From: Sphingomonas sp. Y57
GTDB taxonomy: Bacteria > Pseudomonadota > Alphaproteobacteria > Sphingomonadales > Sphingomonadaceae
NCBI RefSeq assembly: GCF_001015195.1
Contig: NZ_LDES01000009.1
Coordinates: forward strand, 1-64,000
Direction of reading: 5' to 3'
DNA length: 64,000 nucleotides
Below are positions 63,793-64,000 of this stretch, in pieces. Numbering within the stretch: position 1 is the first letter of the stretch; each line of letters opens with the position of its first letter. The notes beneath the pieces were generated by a model. It ran no database searches. It was not told the DNA's origin and saw nothing but the letters and a program-made list of their open reading frames with translations. A program made the translations under genes and the position numbers.

Positions 63793-64000
63793 GCGTCCGC
63801 ACCGTTATCATCCTGCTCGCGCTGCCGCTGTTCCTGTTTCTCGCCGGGATCAACAGCCTGCTGCTCTATCGGCAGGAAACCTACCATATGGAGGCGGGGC
63901 TGCGGGGCGAGGCACTCGCCGCCGCAGTGACGGTGGCGGAATTCGCGCGACAGGCGGACGATCCTTTCGCCGAGTTGGGCGAGCCCGGCAGGCGAGCGGC
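63789..64000 (+). CDS. Membrane sensor-like protein, partial (3' end outside window)
   Basis: The frame starts ATGAGCGTCCGC (overlapping the upstream stop as ATGA) and runs off the right edge after about 70 residues: MSVRTVIILLALPLFLFLAG then INSLLLYRQETYHMEAGL and EALAAAVTVAEFARQADD. One N-terminal membrane helix and the start of a periplasmic or coiled domain are visible; nothing more can be assigned. It continues the translocase-like/sensor operon. Confidence 0.6.
   Translation, partial: MSVRTVIILLALPLFLFLAGINSLLLYRQETYHMEAGLRGEALAAAVTVAEFARQADDPFAELGEPGRRA

Overview
The window is high-GC chromosomal DNA from an alphaproteobacterium, most likely a Sphingomonadaceae member (Sphingomonas/Rhizorhabdus type). 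This is inferred from protein style (TonB receptor plus Rieske oxygenase catabolic genes, TorF porin, FdsGBAD formate dehydrogenase, CsoR/RcnR-DmeF metal efflux), tight ATGA and TGATG overlaps, and short palindromic repeats between genes. Species was not tested. There is no prophage, CRISPR array or rRNA; one tRNA (Pro, GGG) is present.

Layout. 1-633: end of an IS3-family element next to a truncated reading frame. 765-16226: accessory catabolic locus with a FAD amine/amino-acid oxidase, TPP-dependent 2-oxoacid dehydrogenase E1 alpha and beta plus a free-standing lipoyl domain (no E2 or E3), an acyl-CoA ligase, a large MalT/LAL-type LuxR regulator, an SRPBCC protein, a Rieske oxygenase, a TonB receptor, RidA, a SnoaL-like protein and a phenylacetate-CoA ligase. 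16456-17710: RcnR-type sensor and DmeF-like exporter. 17867-28551: housekeeping block (tRNA-Pro, yajC-secD-secF, Mth938-like gene, GT4 glycosyltransferase, bamD, fliM-fliN-fliO, dxs, zur and a MerC-like gene). 28582-36878: complete kdp potassium system (small ORF, kdpF, A, B, C, D, E) with a likely KdpE site. 36906-46215: acyl-CoA dehydrogenase, then fdsR-fdsG-fdsB-fdsA-fdsD-fdhD-mobA for NAD-linked formate oxidation. 46391-49102: membrane adenylate cyclase. 49109-52853: SDR/acyl-CoA dehydrogenase/kinase operon with a divergent GntR regulator; the gene set matches the levulinate (Lva) and ACAD10/11 type of 4-hydroxyacid catabolism. 52898-57976: porin, a cryptic cyclase-like protein, a TPR protein, a CAP-domain protein and a degenerate Ppx-like Tat protein. 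58059-64000: SpoIIE-type phosphatase divergent from an operon that combines an ATP/ADP-translocase-like membrane protein with HEAT repeats, a two-TM sensor, a degenerate cyclic-nucleotide-binding-like domain and a further membrane sensor cut by the window edge.

How the genes may work together. The first locus can be read as uptake (TonB), oxygenation (Rieske), CoA activation (two ligases), amine oxidation to an imine (FAD oxidase), imine hydrolysis (RidA) and oxidative decarboxylation of the 2-oxoacid (E1 and lipoyl carrier), with G-tract motifs in both divergent control regions that could be sites for the LAL regulator. This is inference; the substrate is unknown. The best candidates for an undescribed system are this locus, the translocase-HEAT/sensor operon at the right end, and the lone cyclase-like protein at 53612-54406.
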